Of a DNA stretch of 64,000 nucleotides, positions 51,694-59,242 are shown one piece after another. The DNA is from Verrucomicrobiota bacterium. GTDB lineage: Bacteria > Verrucomicrobiota > Verrucomicrobiia > Opitutales > Opitutaceae. Each line of letters opens with the position of its first letter. Within the stretch, counting starts at the first letter, position 1. Under the pieces are notes generated by a model. That model ran no database searches, was not told the origin of the DNA, and worked only from the letters and a program-made list of their open reading frames with translations. Both the position numbers and the translations under genes were made by a program. The DNA lies in assembly GCA_023446865.1 (NCBI GenBank), contig JAEXPL010000115.1:1-64000 (forward strand), in the 5' to 3' direction.

Positions 51694-51730
51694 TTGCCCT
51701 CATGCTGCGAACAGTGACAAAAACTGAATT
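51694..51730 (+). promoter_or_regulatory. ACTGAATT-class promoter upstream of ssb
   Basis: TTGCCC (51694-51699), 23 nt containing ACAAAA, ACTGAATT at 51723-51730. The gene starts 138 nt further on, leaving a long leader with a GCAA-loop hairpin (CCGGGGCAACCCGG near 51816). Confidence 0.6.
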
Positions 51731-51868
51731 TGAGGACGGAAACCGCCTTGGTTGGCCCCTAGTCATAGCGCTCGAATCCCCTGCGTAATGGCTGCGAGTT
51801 GACCTCTTCGGTTTCCCCGGGGCAACCCGGTCGCAACACCATAAAACCAATACTGAAAGGTCAGCAGC

Positions 51869-52696
51869 ATGAAATCCGTCAAGTTCGAGGACATCAAAGG
51901 GCGCACCAACCACGTTGAGCTGCGCGGCAATCTCACCGCCGACCCGGTCGTCAAGACCCTCGGCAACAGCACGCTTGTCGAGCTCCGCCTGGCGTCCAGT
52001 CGCCCGGTCGAGATCAGGGGCGAGAAGTCGGAGGAGGTCCTGTTTGTGGACATCGAATATCGCGGCAAGGACGCCGAGGCCGCCGCGCAGTTCCTGAAGA
52101 AGGGCACGCCCATCTTCATCGAAGGCGCGCTCAAGCAGGACCGCTGGGAGAAGGGCGACCAGAAGTTCAGCAAGGTCAAGGTCGTCGGCTTCGAGCTTTC
52201 CGAGGTGCTTTTCCCGCCGAAACAGGGCGAGGCTCCGCGTATCCCGACCGGCTTCCCGAAGACCGTCACCTTCGAGGCCCTCAAGGAGGCCAAGAAGAAC
52301 AGCAACAGCCTCACGCTGAAGGGCAATCTCTGCGCCGACGCCGAGACGCGTGTCGCGCCGACGGGCACCGCGATCACCTCGTTCCGTCTGGCCGTGAACC
52401 GCAAGTTCAAGACCGCCGCTGGCGAGGCCCGCGAGGAAGTCAGCTATTTCAACGTCACCCAGATGGGCGAGAAGGCCCGCGAGATCGCCGGTCTCCAGAA
52501 GGGCGCCCCCGTCTTCATCGAGGGCAAGCTCAACCTGGACGAATGGCAGACCAAGGGGCCGGAGCCGAAGAACCGCTCTGAGGTGAACATCCGTGCGTTC
52601 GAGGTCGCCAACGTTGCGCCGTCCCAGCGGCAGGCGCGCGGTGAGAACGCGGGCGCCGAGGAAGGCGTCGAAGAGGGCGGCAACGTGCCCTACTGA
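51869..52696 (+). CDS. ssb: tandem-OB single-stranded DNA-binding protein
   Basis: 275 aa with two OB-fold SSB domains: residues ~12-112 (NHVELRGNLTADPVVKTL ... IFIEGALKQDRWEKGD) and ~145-255 (NSLTLKGNLCADAETRVAPTGTAITSFRLAVNRKF ... VFIEGKLNLDEWQ). The C-terminal tip EEGGNVPY corresponds to the SSB-Ct acidic tip (DDDIPF in E. coli). Usual SSBs have one OB per chain; two per chain is known from Deinococcus/Thermus. Protects ssDNA in replication or conjugation. ATG preceded by AAAGG. Confidence 0.85.
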   Translation: MKSVKFEDIKGRTNHVELRGNLTADPVVKTLGNSTLVELRLASSRPVEIRGEKSEEVLFVDIEYRGKDAEAAAQFLKKGTPIFIEGALKQDRWEKGDQKFSKVKVVGFELSEVLFPPKQGEAPRIPTGFPKTVTFEALKEAKKNSNSLTLKGNLCADAETRVAPTGTAITSFRLAVNRKFKTAAGEAREEVSYFNVTQMGEKAREIAGLQKGAPVFIEGKLNLDEWQTKGPEPKNRSEVNIRAFEVANVAPSQRQARGENAGAEEGVEEGGNVPY

Positions 52697-52710
52697 GCAG
52701 CGTACGACAC

Positions 52711-53133
52711 TTGACGGAGGGTGGCGCCCGGTGGCGCCACCCAACCTTCGCCCTCTTCGTTGTGCAACCACTACACCAGAACCAGAATACGATTACCGTG
52801 CTCGGCACGGAATCGGCATGTCGTGTGCGTGTAGCGGGTTGTGAGATGCTGCTTGGCAGCACGGCGGAGGGAGGAATCAAGCCTGGCGATTTGTCGTCCG
52901 TCCCATTGGAGCACCGCGTTGCGGTTCAGACCGCGGTGCGGGATCATCACCGGCAACGGGAGCGCCAGACGTTGGCGGAGATCGTTGCCAATGGGCTCCA
53001 CCGCTATGCGGACCCGGCAACGAAACGGCGGATCCAGGAGCTTGGCCTATGGCCGGGCCTGCATGCCGCACGCTTCGCCTGTGGAGAAATCCCTCGCACG
53101 ACAGATGGAGGGGTCTACGCTTTCCAGCCATGA
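52711..53133 (+). CDS. hypothetical protein, start uncertain
   Basis: The open frame begins at TTG 52711, but that part spans a perfect 10-bp inverted repeat (GGGTGGCGCC, 4 nt, GGCGCCACCC, 52719-52742), so the true start may be GTG 52798. The safe part contains HRVAVQTAVRDHHRQRERQTLAEIVANGLHRYADPATKRRIQEL, helical and basic. Overlaps the next gene by 4 nt. No family recognised. Confidence 0.5.
   Translation: MTEGGARWRHPTFALFVVQPLHQNQNTITVLGTESACRVRVAGCEMLLGSTAEGGIKPGDLSSVPLEHRVAVQTAVRDHHRQRERQTLAEIVANGLHRYADPATKRRIQELGLWPGLHAARFACGEIPRTTDGGVYAFQP
52719..52742. repeat. GC-rich inverted repeat after ssb
   Basis: GGGTGGCGCC, CGGT, GGCGCCACCC. No T-run follows, so an attenuator or mRNA end-stabilising hairpin is more likely than a full terminator. 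Confidence 0.5.
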
Positions 53134-53423
53134 TCACCGCCTATTCAATGCTCACGACGAAGAAACGCGCGGTGCGGATCTTCTTTGACGCGCAGAGGGG
53201 TGAGCTCTGCCGCAACCCGATTTACGACGAAGAAACCGGCGTGAAGTGGGAGAGGGTGCGGGCATCGAACGTTTTGGCGGCGTTCGCCGTCGAGAAGCGG
53301 CTCAGTCCCGAGGATCTCGGTGACTACCGCCACGACACGCTGAAGACCCTCCCGATGGATCCGAAACAGATCGAGGACGCCGCAATCGAGATTGCGGAAG
53401 GAACCAGCACCGGAGGCCCATGA
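53130..53423 (+). CDS. small hypothetical protein
   Basis: 97 aa; AVRIFFDAQRGELCRNPIYDEETGVKWERVRASNVLAAFAVEKRL. Ends EGTSTGGP, not a clear tail. ATGA overlaps at both ends. Confidence 0.6.
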   Translation: MITAYSMLTTKKRAVRIFFDAQRGELCRNPIYDEETGVKWERVRASNVLAAFAVEKRLSPEDLGDYRHDTLKTLPMDPKQIEDAAIEIAEGTSTGGP

Positions 53424-53782
53424 TGATGATGGCACCGAAGAACGAACTTCTACGCAGCTCCGCTGCGCTCAGCCTGGTGGGCGGCTCCCTGACGCCGTCA
53501 TACCCCTTCCATCGCTTTCGTGACGCGCGGGGACGGGTATTCTCGGTGGTCACCGAGGCGGAACGTCTCGGCTCGCTTGGAGACGCGGGGCAGTTTGAGG
53601 GATATGTAAAACTCCCCTTTGCCGTGCGCAGCGCCAAGGCGCCCGGCACCTCGTTTGAAGTGTGGGTTCCTGAAAGCGCACTCGCCCAATGGGCCGCGGA
53701 AATCGCCATCCGACGTGATCGGGGTGAGGGAAAGCCGGAATCCGTGGATGCGGATTCTCCTGAAAGCGGACTCAAGGTCTGA
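53420..53782 (+). CDS. small protein with acidic GLKV tail
   Basis: 120 aa. Beta-rich (FHRFRDARGRVFSVVTEAERLGSLGDAGQFEGYVKLPFAVRS), ends VDADSPESGLKV, the furthest-right clear member of the tail family, separated from the main block by the GHKL and ssb genes. Confidence 0.65.
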   Translation: MMMMAPKNELLRSSAALSLVGGSLTPSYPFHRFRDARGRVFSVVTEAERLGSLGDAGQFEGYVKLPFAVRSAKAPGTSFEVWVPESALAQWAAEIAIRRDRGEGKPESVDADSPESGLKV

Positions 53783-53882
53783 CGGTCAGGCAGGATCCGA
53801 GGAAAGTGCCCCAGAGGGGTTTACACCCCATGGGGTGCTTCGGTTTTGGTTGGACTCAGGGGGGGAGCGGCCTATTGTTGCA

Positions 53883-53894
53883 TTTGACATGTCA
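53883..53894 (+). promoter_or_regulatory. TTTGACATGTCA operator-like site
   Basis: Palindromic core TGACATGTCA, flanked by GCATT and AATGC in inverted orientation. 26 nt upstream of ATG 53921. Confidence 0.55.
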
Positions 53895-53920
53895 GGCAAT
53901 GCGCCGCAACTGCACGCCGT

Positions 53921-54244
53921 ATGAAGGCAGCCGAAAAGAACCCATCACCAGATCCTGCGCAGACGCGTCCTGCTCGGCTGAAACAGTTCCAGGATTGGGA
54001 GTTGGCGATCTCGCGTGAATTGGCGCAGAAGAACGGCAAGACGTTCAAGTACCCGCTCTTCCGTCTGAATGACAATGGCCGGTGGATGTTTGTCGTCTGT
54101 GACGACAACACGGAGATCGCGTTCTCCAAGACGATGATGAACCAGTATCGCGCCGCCGAGGAATGGGTGAACGAGGGCGGTAAGTGCCCGTTCACCATGC
54201 CGATCACGGCGAAGCCCACGGCCGCCCAAGTCGCGACCGTTTGA
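53921..54244 (+). CDS. small hypothetical protein
   Basis: 107 aa: FQDWELAISRELAQKNGKTFKYPLFRLNDNGRWMFVVCDDNTEIAFSKTMMNQYRAAEEWVNEGGK. Controlled by its own palindromic site. No family recognised, no acidic tail (ends AAQVATV). Confidence 0.65.
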   Translation: MKAAEKNPSPDPAQTRPARLKQFQDWELAISRELAQKNGKTFKYPLFRLNDNGRWMFVVCDDNTEIAFSKTMMNQYRAAEEWVNEGGKCPFTMPITAKPTAAQVATV

Positions 54245-54287
54245 GAAAACCAGCGCCTCGATGAGGAGCTTCTCTGCGCGAAAAGCG

Positions 54288-54301
54288 TTTGACAAGTCTA
54301 G
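54288..54301 (+). promoter_or_regulatory. TTTGACAAGTCTAG operator-like site before the T4SS operon
   Basis: Shared palindromic family with TTGACA; 24 nt upstream of ATG 54326, the first T4SS gene. Confidence 0.6.
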
Positions 54302-54325
54302 CAGATAAGCGAGGAATCTAGGGCG

Positions 54326-55048
54326 ATGGAAGACGCAAAATCCGTAGCCCCAGCCACGGCCCCAAAGCAGGGGCTGCGACGCACCGCGGTGGGGAGGCAG
54401 GCCGAGCAGCCTCCCGCCCAGACCTCTTTCCCGCCAGGCGCCGTCCTCCTCAACGAGGAACGGCAGCAGAAGCACGTTGCCTACGGCGTCGCGATAGCGG
54501 CGCTGGTCCTCAGCCTCATGGCGGTTGTGACCATGGCGCACATACAAGGTCGCGAGGTGCGCGCGATGGTGTTGGACCGTGGGAGCACCATCCATATCGG
54601 TCCCTTGGAAAAGGTGACCGGCCAGTCGGAGGTGTACCGCGACCTCGGCCTGTGGGCGACGCAGGTCGCCCTGCAACGTTCGTCGGTCGGGTTCAACCTG
54701 GTGGAGTACGTCCCGATGTTCTTCCGCCCGGGCTCGGTGGATAAGCTCAATGCCGACCTCAAGGCGCAACTTCCCGACCTACAGGCCCGCAATCTGCGGC
54801 AGTACCCGGAGATCGCGAGCTATCGGTTTCTCCAGGAAGGCGAGGTGAACGGGGTCAGGGTCTGCTTCCTGCGTGTGGACGGGAACATCATCCGGACCGG
54901 CTACTATCAGGGCATGCCGATAGCCGAGTCGGTGCCGTTCCGGCTCGTGATTGCCGCGGCCCCGAATCCCGTGCTCACCGCCCGGGACAAATATCCGTAT
55001 GCGGTGGAGGACTACCGCCTCGACCTCAACCCCACCAACAAGGAGTAA
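54326..55048 (+). CDS. VirB8/TraE-like T4SS protein
   Basis: 240 aa. Cytoplasmic N-terminus, one transmembrane helix at ~52-74 (VAYGVAIAALVLSLMAVVTMAHI), then a periplasmic domain with YVPMFFRPGSVDKLNADLKAQLPDLQARNLRQ and a C-terminal strand-rich part (FRLVIAAAPNPVLTARDKYPY). Topology and motif order match VirB8/TraE-type core-complex proteins, which link the inner-membrane ATPases to the channel. Leads the order VirB8, VirB9, VirB10. Confidence 0.7.
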   Translation: MEDAKSVAPATAPKQGLRRTAVGRQAEQPPAQTSFPPGAVLLNEERQQKHVAYGVAIAALVLSLMAVVTMAHIQGREVRAMVLDRGSTIHIGPLEKVTGQSEVYRDLGLWATQVALQRSSVGFNLVEYVPMFFRPGSVDKLNADLKAQLPDLQARNLRQYPEIASYRFLQEGEVNGVRVCFLRVDGNIIRTGYYQGMPIAESVPFRLVIAAAPNPVLTARDKYPYAVEDYRLDLNPTNKE

Positions 55049-55053
55049 GCCCG

Positions 55054-56124
55054 ATGAACCGTCTGTGTGTGATTTTTCTCACGATACTCAGCCTCGGGGC
55101 GGTCTCCGCGGTGCAGGCCCAGAGTGCGGCCGGGTCCACCTTCGTGCAGCGTGTGCCGCTCGATCCCTCCCGCCCATACTTCGTGCCGACACACCCTGCC
55201 GTCACGGTGACGGTGAGCTTCCCGCACGAGATCGACGGCTTCGACGGGTGGGCGTTCACGACGGATCCGCAGCGCAATCAGGGCGACTTCTACCTCTCGT
55301 TCACCGAGGGCAACAACTACCTCTCGTTCGTCCCCGTCGGGCGCGGTGACGCTGTCCGCAACCTCAACGTCGTCATCGCGGGGAAGGTGATCTCGCTGAT
55401 CGCGTACCCCGTCAAGGACCAGCGCCAGGCGCCGACCGCGATCCAATTCGAGGAGCAGGTCCCGGCGCGCGATCTTGCCGCGGCCGAAGAGGCGAAAGAG
55501 CAGTCCCGGCCGTCGTCGGTGATCAGGACATACAAGCCGCCGGCGCGGCCTTTCGAGCATGTGACCCCGACTCGTTTGCTGGGCATGCTCGACACGATGA
55601 AGCTGCTTGCGCAGCTCGACGCGCAGGACGGCCAGGAGGAGCGCAGAGCGGGAACCCGCGGCCGTCGCCTGGAGGATGCCGCGAAGGCGATGCCCCATCT
55701 GACCATTGTCCGCCGCGAAGGCGACAGCGCCGAGTTCGGATTCTACCGGATCCGGCTTCTGATGGTTGTGCGGAACAACCGGCTGGATGTCGTGGCTTTC
55801 ACCTGCGTCATCGAGAACACGAGCGGTGTCCCGCTGCAATTCGACCCGGAGAGCTTCGGCGTCCGGGTGGGCGCCGCCTACTACCGCCAGGTGATTGGTG
55901 ACTTCCAGCCGGACATCCGGCCGGGGAAGAGCGAGATCGCATTCTTCGCCTTTGCCGGCAGCCCTGACGGGCGGCCGAACTACCTCGATCCCGAGCAGGA
56001 ATTTCTCCCGTCGCTGGAGCTCCGCCGCCCCCGGGTCAACCCCGGGGCCGATCTCATCAAAGCGACGATCCAGCCGGCGGTGGAAGCACTGCCCCCGGAA
56101 CAACCGCAACCGACAGCACCATGA
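55054..56124 (+). CDS. VirB9/TraK-like exported T4SS protein
   Basis: 356 aa with a signal peptide (MNRLCVIFLTILSLGAVSAVQAQ). N-terminal beta domain (AVTVTVSFPHEIDGFDGWAFTTD ... SFVPVGRGDAVRNLNVVIAGKVISLIAYPV) and a C-terminal beta domain (FGFYRIRLLMVVRNNRLDVVAF) fit the periplasmic/outer-membrane VirB9 class. 5 nt after the VirB8-like gene and overlapping the VirB10-like gene by 4 nt. Confidence 0.65.
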   Translation: MNRLCVIFLTILSLGAVSAVQAQSAAGSTFVQRVPLDPSRPYFVPTHPAVTVTVSFPHEIDGFDGWAFTTDPQRNQGDFYLSFTEGNNYLSFVPVGRGDAVRNLNVVIAGKVISLIAYPVKDQRQAPTAIQFEEQVPARDLAAAEEAKEQSRPSSVIRTYKPPARPFEHVTPTRLLGMLDTMKLLAQLDAQDGQEERRAGTRGRRLEDAAKAMPHLTIVRREGDSAEFGFYRIRLLMVVRNNRLDVVAFTCVIENTSGVPLQFDPESFGVRVGAAYYRQVIGDFQPDIRPGKSEIAFFAFAGSPDGRPNYLDPEQEFLPSLELRRPRVNPGADLIKATIQPAVEALPPEQPQPTAP

Positions 56125-57416
56125 AGGGTTTTTTCAAGAGCAAGCTCGGCATGTTCGCCGTCTTCGCCGTAGTGCTGGCAATGGCACTACTGGCGACGTT
56201 GCTGATGCGCCGGCCACTGACCACCCCGCAGGCCCGCGGCGGGCAGACGCCTTCCCAGCCGACGGAAGCGCAGACCACGGCGAAACCCGCGGCGCCCGCC
56301 GGCAAAGCGGCGGCCACCACCGCCGAAGGCACGGGAGCACCTGCCCCACAGGGCCAGCCCAGTGAGGCGCCCGTGCAGAGGTTCCAGCGCAACGTGCCGG
56401 TGAGCACCTACACGGTTCAGGCGGAGGCGCCGGAGTCGCAGATGCCACTGGCGGCCGAGAAGGTTATCGAGCGGCAGTATTCTCGCATGGAGATGCCCAA
56501 CAGCCAGGGAGGCCAGGGCAACCAGAACCAGAACCAGGGGAAGGCGCAGCAGCCCGGCCCTCCCACCATGGCCAGTTTCAGCCGGCGCCATACGGACCGG
56601 GACCGGTCCCCGGCCGCGACAACCGCGTCGTCGGACCAGAGGCCGACCGCGCCAACGCCGGCCGCGACCGAAATCTCAAGCTCGCCGATCTCGGCCCGCT
56701 TCCTGCCGTTCGGCCGGGCGATCAAGGCTGAGCTCGTGAACGCCTTGGTCTCCTCGACGCGCCGGGGGGCTCCGATTGTCGCCCTCGTGACGGAAGACGT
56801 CCGCGACTGGAGCACCGACGAGGTGATCATCCCCGCCGGCTCGGAGCTGCACGGCGTGGCGGCCCCGGATAAGCAGCTTCAGCGCATGTTCTCCGAAGAC
56901 CATTGGATCCTTGTGCTTCCCAAGCACGACAAACGGGCGCCTGGCGCCGAGATCCGCATTGTAGGCACGGCGCTCGACCGCGATGAGCGCCTCTTGGACA
57001 ACGGAGCGGCGACATTCTCGCAGTACGACATGGCTCCGGGAATTCCGGCGGAGATAGTCCGGTCTGATGACGAGGTGAAGCTGTTCCTGGGCGAGGCCCT
57101 GAAGGGGTTCGCGAGCGTGAGCCAGACCCGCGACTCGTATTCGAGTCCGTACGGCACGACCGAGACCGTCCAGAGCACCACCCGCAACGCCTTGCTTGGC
57201 GCCGGCGGGTCAGTGGCCGACAAATACGCGGAGCTCGCGCTCGAAGAGTACAAGAACAACGGCTGGTTCCTGCGCGTGCGCGCGTCGAAGCAGTTCTACC
57301 TCTATGTCCAGCAGACCGTGGACATGGAGCAGGCCAGGATCGGCTACACCACCATCAATTCCGAGAAGGGGCCGACGAAGTCCTCCGCCCCGCAACCTTC
57401 AAATTCCATCCAATGA
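56121..57416 (+). CDS. virB10: VirB10/TraB-like T4SS protein
   Basis: 431 aa. One transmembrane helix near the N-terminus (~8-27, LGMFAVFAVVLAMALLATLLM), a long Pro/Gln/Ala-rich periplasmic linker (~30-185), and a C-terminal TrbI/VirB10 domain: VNALVSSTRRGAPIVALVTEDV, VIIPAGSELHGVAAPDKQLQRMF, ADKYAELALEEYKNN and FLRVRASKQFYLYVQQ. VirB10 spans inner to outer membrane and gates the channel. Overlaps both neighbours by 4 nt. Confidence 0.85.
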   Translation: MKGFFKSKLGMFAVFAVVLAMALLATLLMRRPLTTPQARGGQTPSQPTEAQTTAKPAAPAGKAAATTAEGTGAPAPQGQPSEAPVQRFQRNVPVSTYTVQAEAPESQMPLAAEKVIERQYSRMEMPNSQGGQGNQNQNQGKAQQPGPPTMASFSRRHTDRDRSPAATTASSDQRPTAPTPAATEISSSPISARFLPFGRAIKAELVNALVSSTRRGAPIVALVTEDVRDWSTDEVIIPAGSELHGVAAPDKQLQRMFSEDHWILVLPKHDKRAPGAEIRIVGTALDRDERLLDNGAATFSQYDMAPGIPAEIVRSDDEVKLFLGEALKGFASVSQTRDSYSSPYGTTETVQSTTRNALLGAGGSVADKYAELALEEYKNNGWFLRVRASKQFYLYVQQTVDMEQARIGYTTINSEKGPTKSSAPQPSNSIQ

Positions 57417-58030
57417 AATATCCCGTCATCCTCGCGCTACTGGCGCTTGTGGCACTCACGGCTGGCTGCGCGAGCCGCACAGCCTCGAACAGCCGGGTCC
57501 GTTCCGAGATCGTCGTCACGCCTCCGCCCGCCCCCCCGCTCAACGAGGCCGGTGTGTGGCTGCCCGATGGGATCAAGGCGTATCCCGTCGGCAGATATGT
57601 CGATCCGGCCGATCCCAACATCATGCACGAGCGGCATGTGCTCTACCGGCGCGAGCAACAGGGTGATTGGCGGTTGCAGACGAACGCCGACCGGCAGATC
57701 CTGATCGGGAACACGATGGGGGACGGCGAGCAGGATCTGAAGCCCGCGCTGCTCGACCAGGAGCTGGCGCGCGAGCTCCAACGGCAGCGCGCCAACGGCC
57801 TGGCGGCACGGCAGAGTGCGGTCTACCTTGTCGAGAAGGGCGCCGAGATGTCCGATGCGGCCAAGGCCCTCATGGAGCAGGAACAGCAGCTCAGGCAGAA
57901 GCTGGAGGAGGAGCGCGCGAAGAACAAAACGCTTCAGAGCGAGCTCGACGGCGAGAAGAGCCGCCGTCGCCAGCAGGAGCAGAACTCGGCCATCGACCCC
58001 GCGACGGGGTTGCCGCGCAGCGGGCGGTAG
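57413..58030 (+). CDS. lipoprotein of the T4SS operon
   Basis: 205 aa, lipobox LTAGC near residue 19, then a short Pro-rich stretch, a conserved-looking AGVWLPDGIKAYPVGRYVDPADPNIMHERHVLY block and a C-terminal coiled coil (EQEQQLRQKLEEERAKNKTLQSELDGEKSRRRQ). Outer-membrane lipoproteins (VirB7/TraV type) stabilise VirB9; this one is larger than VirB7. Last gene before a terminator. Confidence 0.7.
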   Translation: MKYPVILALLALVALTAGCASRTASNSRVRSEIVVTPPPAPPLNEAGVWLPDGIKAYPVGRYVDPADPNIMHERHVLYRREQQGDWRLQTNADRQILIGNTMGDGEQDLKPALLDQELARELQRQRANGLAARQSAVYLVEKGAEMSDAAKALMEQEQQLRQKLEEERAKNKTLQSELDGEKSRRRQQEQNSAIDPATGLPRSGR

Positions 58031-58060
58031 CGATTTTGTCAGTGTACGTTCCAGGAGACT

Positions 58061-58087
58061 AGGGCCGGGGCAACCCGGCCCTCTTTC
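58061..58087 (+). terminator. intrinsic terminator
   Basis: AGGGCCGGG, GCAA tetraloop, CCCGGCCCT, then CTTTC. Ends the T4SS operon. Confidence 0.8.
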
Positions 58088-58123
58088 GTTGTCAGAAGGG
58101 GCGAATTTCTGCGCCGAAATCCG

Positions 58124-58152
58124 GTTGACATGTCCAACGGATAACCTAATAA
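58124..58152 (+). promoter_or_regulatory. operator/promoter before parA
   Basis: GTTGACATGTCCAA site (58124-58137) with TTGACA (58125-58130), 16 nt, TAATAA (58147-58152). An imperfect dyad TCCGGTTG...CAACGGA surrounds ACATGT. Fits autoregulation of a partition operon. Confidence 0.65.
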
Positions 58153-58187
58153 CTTGCCTAGTTCTTAAACGAGGGACACAACACATT

Positions 58188-58781
58188 ATGATGCGAACAA
58201 TAGCCGTCGTGAATGGTAAAGGTGGCGTGGGCAAGAGCACCTGTTCGGTTCTCGTGGCGCTTTCATTCGGGCATGCACAGATCCCGGTGTCGCTGATCGA
58301 CCACGACAAGAGCCAGCAAAGCGCCGCGGAGTGGGCCGAGCGACTCAGGGAGTCGGACGGCGACAGCGGCATCGTGCCGATCACGGCGGATCCGCCCCCG
58401 CGTTTCGCGATCTGTGATACCCCGGGCAACATCGAGTTCGTCCAGTCGGACAGTTTCCCCGCCGCCAACCTGTTTCTGGTGCCCACCTCAACCAGCTTGC
58501 TCGACCAGAAGGTGACGCAGGCGACGGTGGCGATCCTCAAACAGCGCTTCCCCAGGACCCCGTTGCGCATCCTGTTCAATAATGTCGCGCCGAATACGCG
58601 GGATTCCCAGGACCTGGCCGGCTACGCCTCGGCCATCGGCGCGGAGGCGCTCAAGAACGTGCTCCGGCGCCGCACCTGCTACCGGTACGCGGCGCTCGAA
58701 GGATGGAGCCTCCTGACGAAGGAAGCCGAGGATGAGCTGTTCCGTCTGACGACGGAGATCGCAACCCTGGTGACTCTCTGA
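58188..58781 (+). CDS. parA: ParA-type partition ATPase
   Basis: 197 aa (ATG 58191 is also possible). Deviant Walker A KGGVGKST at residues 11-18, Walker A' region HDKSQQSAAEWAERL, Walker B-like FAICDTPG. Length and lack of an N-terminal HTH fit the small ParA (type Ib/ParF) group. It moves plasmid copies apart on the nucleoid together with a centromere-binding protein, most likely the next gene. Confidence 0.85.
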   Translation: MMRTIAVVNGKGGVGKSTCSVLVALSFGHAQIPVSLIDHDKSQQSAAEWAERLRESDGDSGIVPITADPPPRFAICDTPGNIEFVQSDSFPAANLFLVPTSTSLLDQKVTQATVAILKQRFPRTPLRILFNNVAPNTRDSQDLAGYASAIGAEALKNVLRRRTCYRYAALEGWSLLTKEAEDELFRLTTEIATLVTL

Positions 58782-58816
58782 ATCTCCCGTAACACAACTC
58801 CTGTAACTGACACGTC

Positions 58817-59191
58817 ATGACTGCCAAAAGATCGCCGAACCCCCTCGCGCAGCGCCTAGCGGCTGAGGTCGCCAAGGGCGCCCGCTCTCCCTCCACCTCT
58901 GCTCAGTCGGCTGCGGAAACGCCGCCCCCGGCGGTCCCGCCGGTGGCACCGTTTCCGCCCGCCGCCGGAGCAACCCCGTCGGCGCCGACCCCTCCGGCGC
59001 AGAAGCCCCTCAAGCAAACCAAGACGTACAGCCTGAACCCGGACGAGATCACGAAGATCGAGAAGGCGATGGACTTCCTCCGGAGCAATGGCGTCTACGA
59101 CGCATCGAAGGCGGCCATCGTGCGCGCGATGGTCCGCCAGGCGAAGATCGACCCCACCTTCCTTGAGGAAGTGATGTCGGACAAGGACTGA
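58817..59191 (+). CDS. putative centromere-binding protein (ParG/RHH-like)
   Basis: 124 aa. Unstructured Pro/Ala-rich N-terminus (~1-70) and a C-terminal ~50-residue segment, KTYSLNPDEITKIEKAMDFLRSNGVYDASKAAIVRAMVRQAKID, which has the strand-helix-helix pattern of ribbon-helix-helix DNA-binding proteins. Together with the ParA gene it would form a type Ib partition module; it is also a candidate for binding the shared TTTGACWWGTCAAA sites. Confidence 0.6.
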   Translation: MTAKRSPNPLAQRLAAEVAKGARSPSTSAQSAAETPPPAVPPVAPFPPAAGATPSAPTPPAQKPLKQTKTYSLNPDEITKIEKAMDFLRSNGVYDASKAAIVRAMVRQAKIDPTFLEEVMSDKD

Positions 59192-59242
59192 GGGCGGGTT
59201 CTCAATTTCTCCGAGTAGCAACCCCAACAAAAAGGATACACG

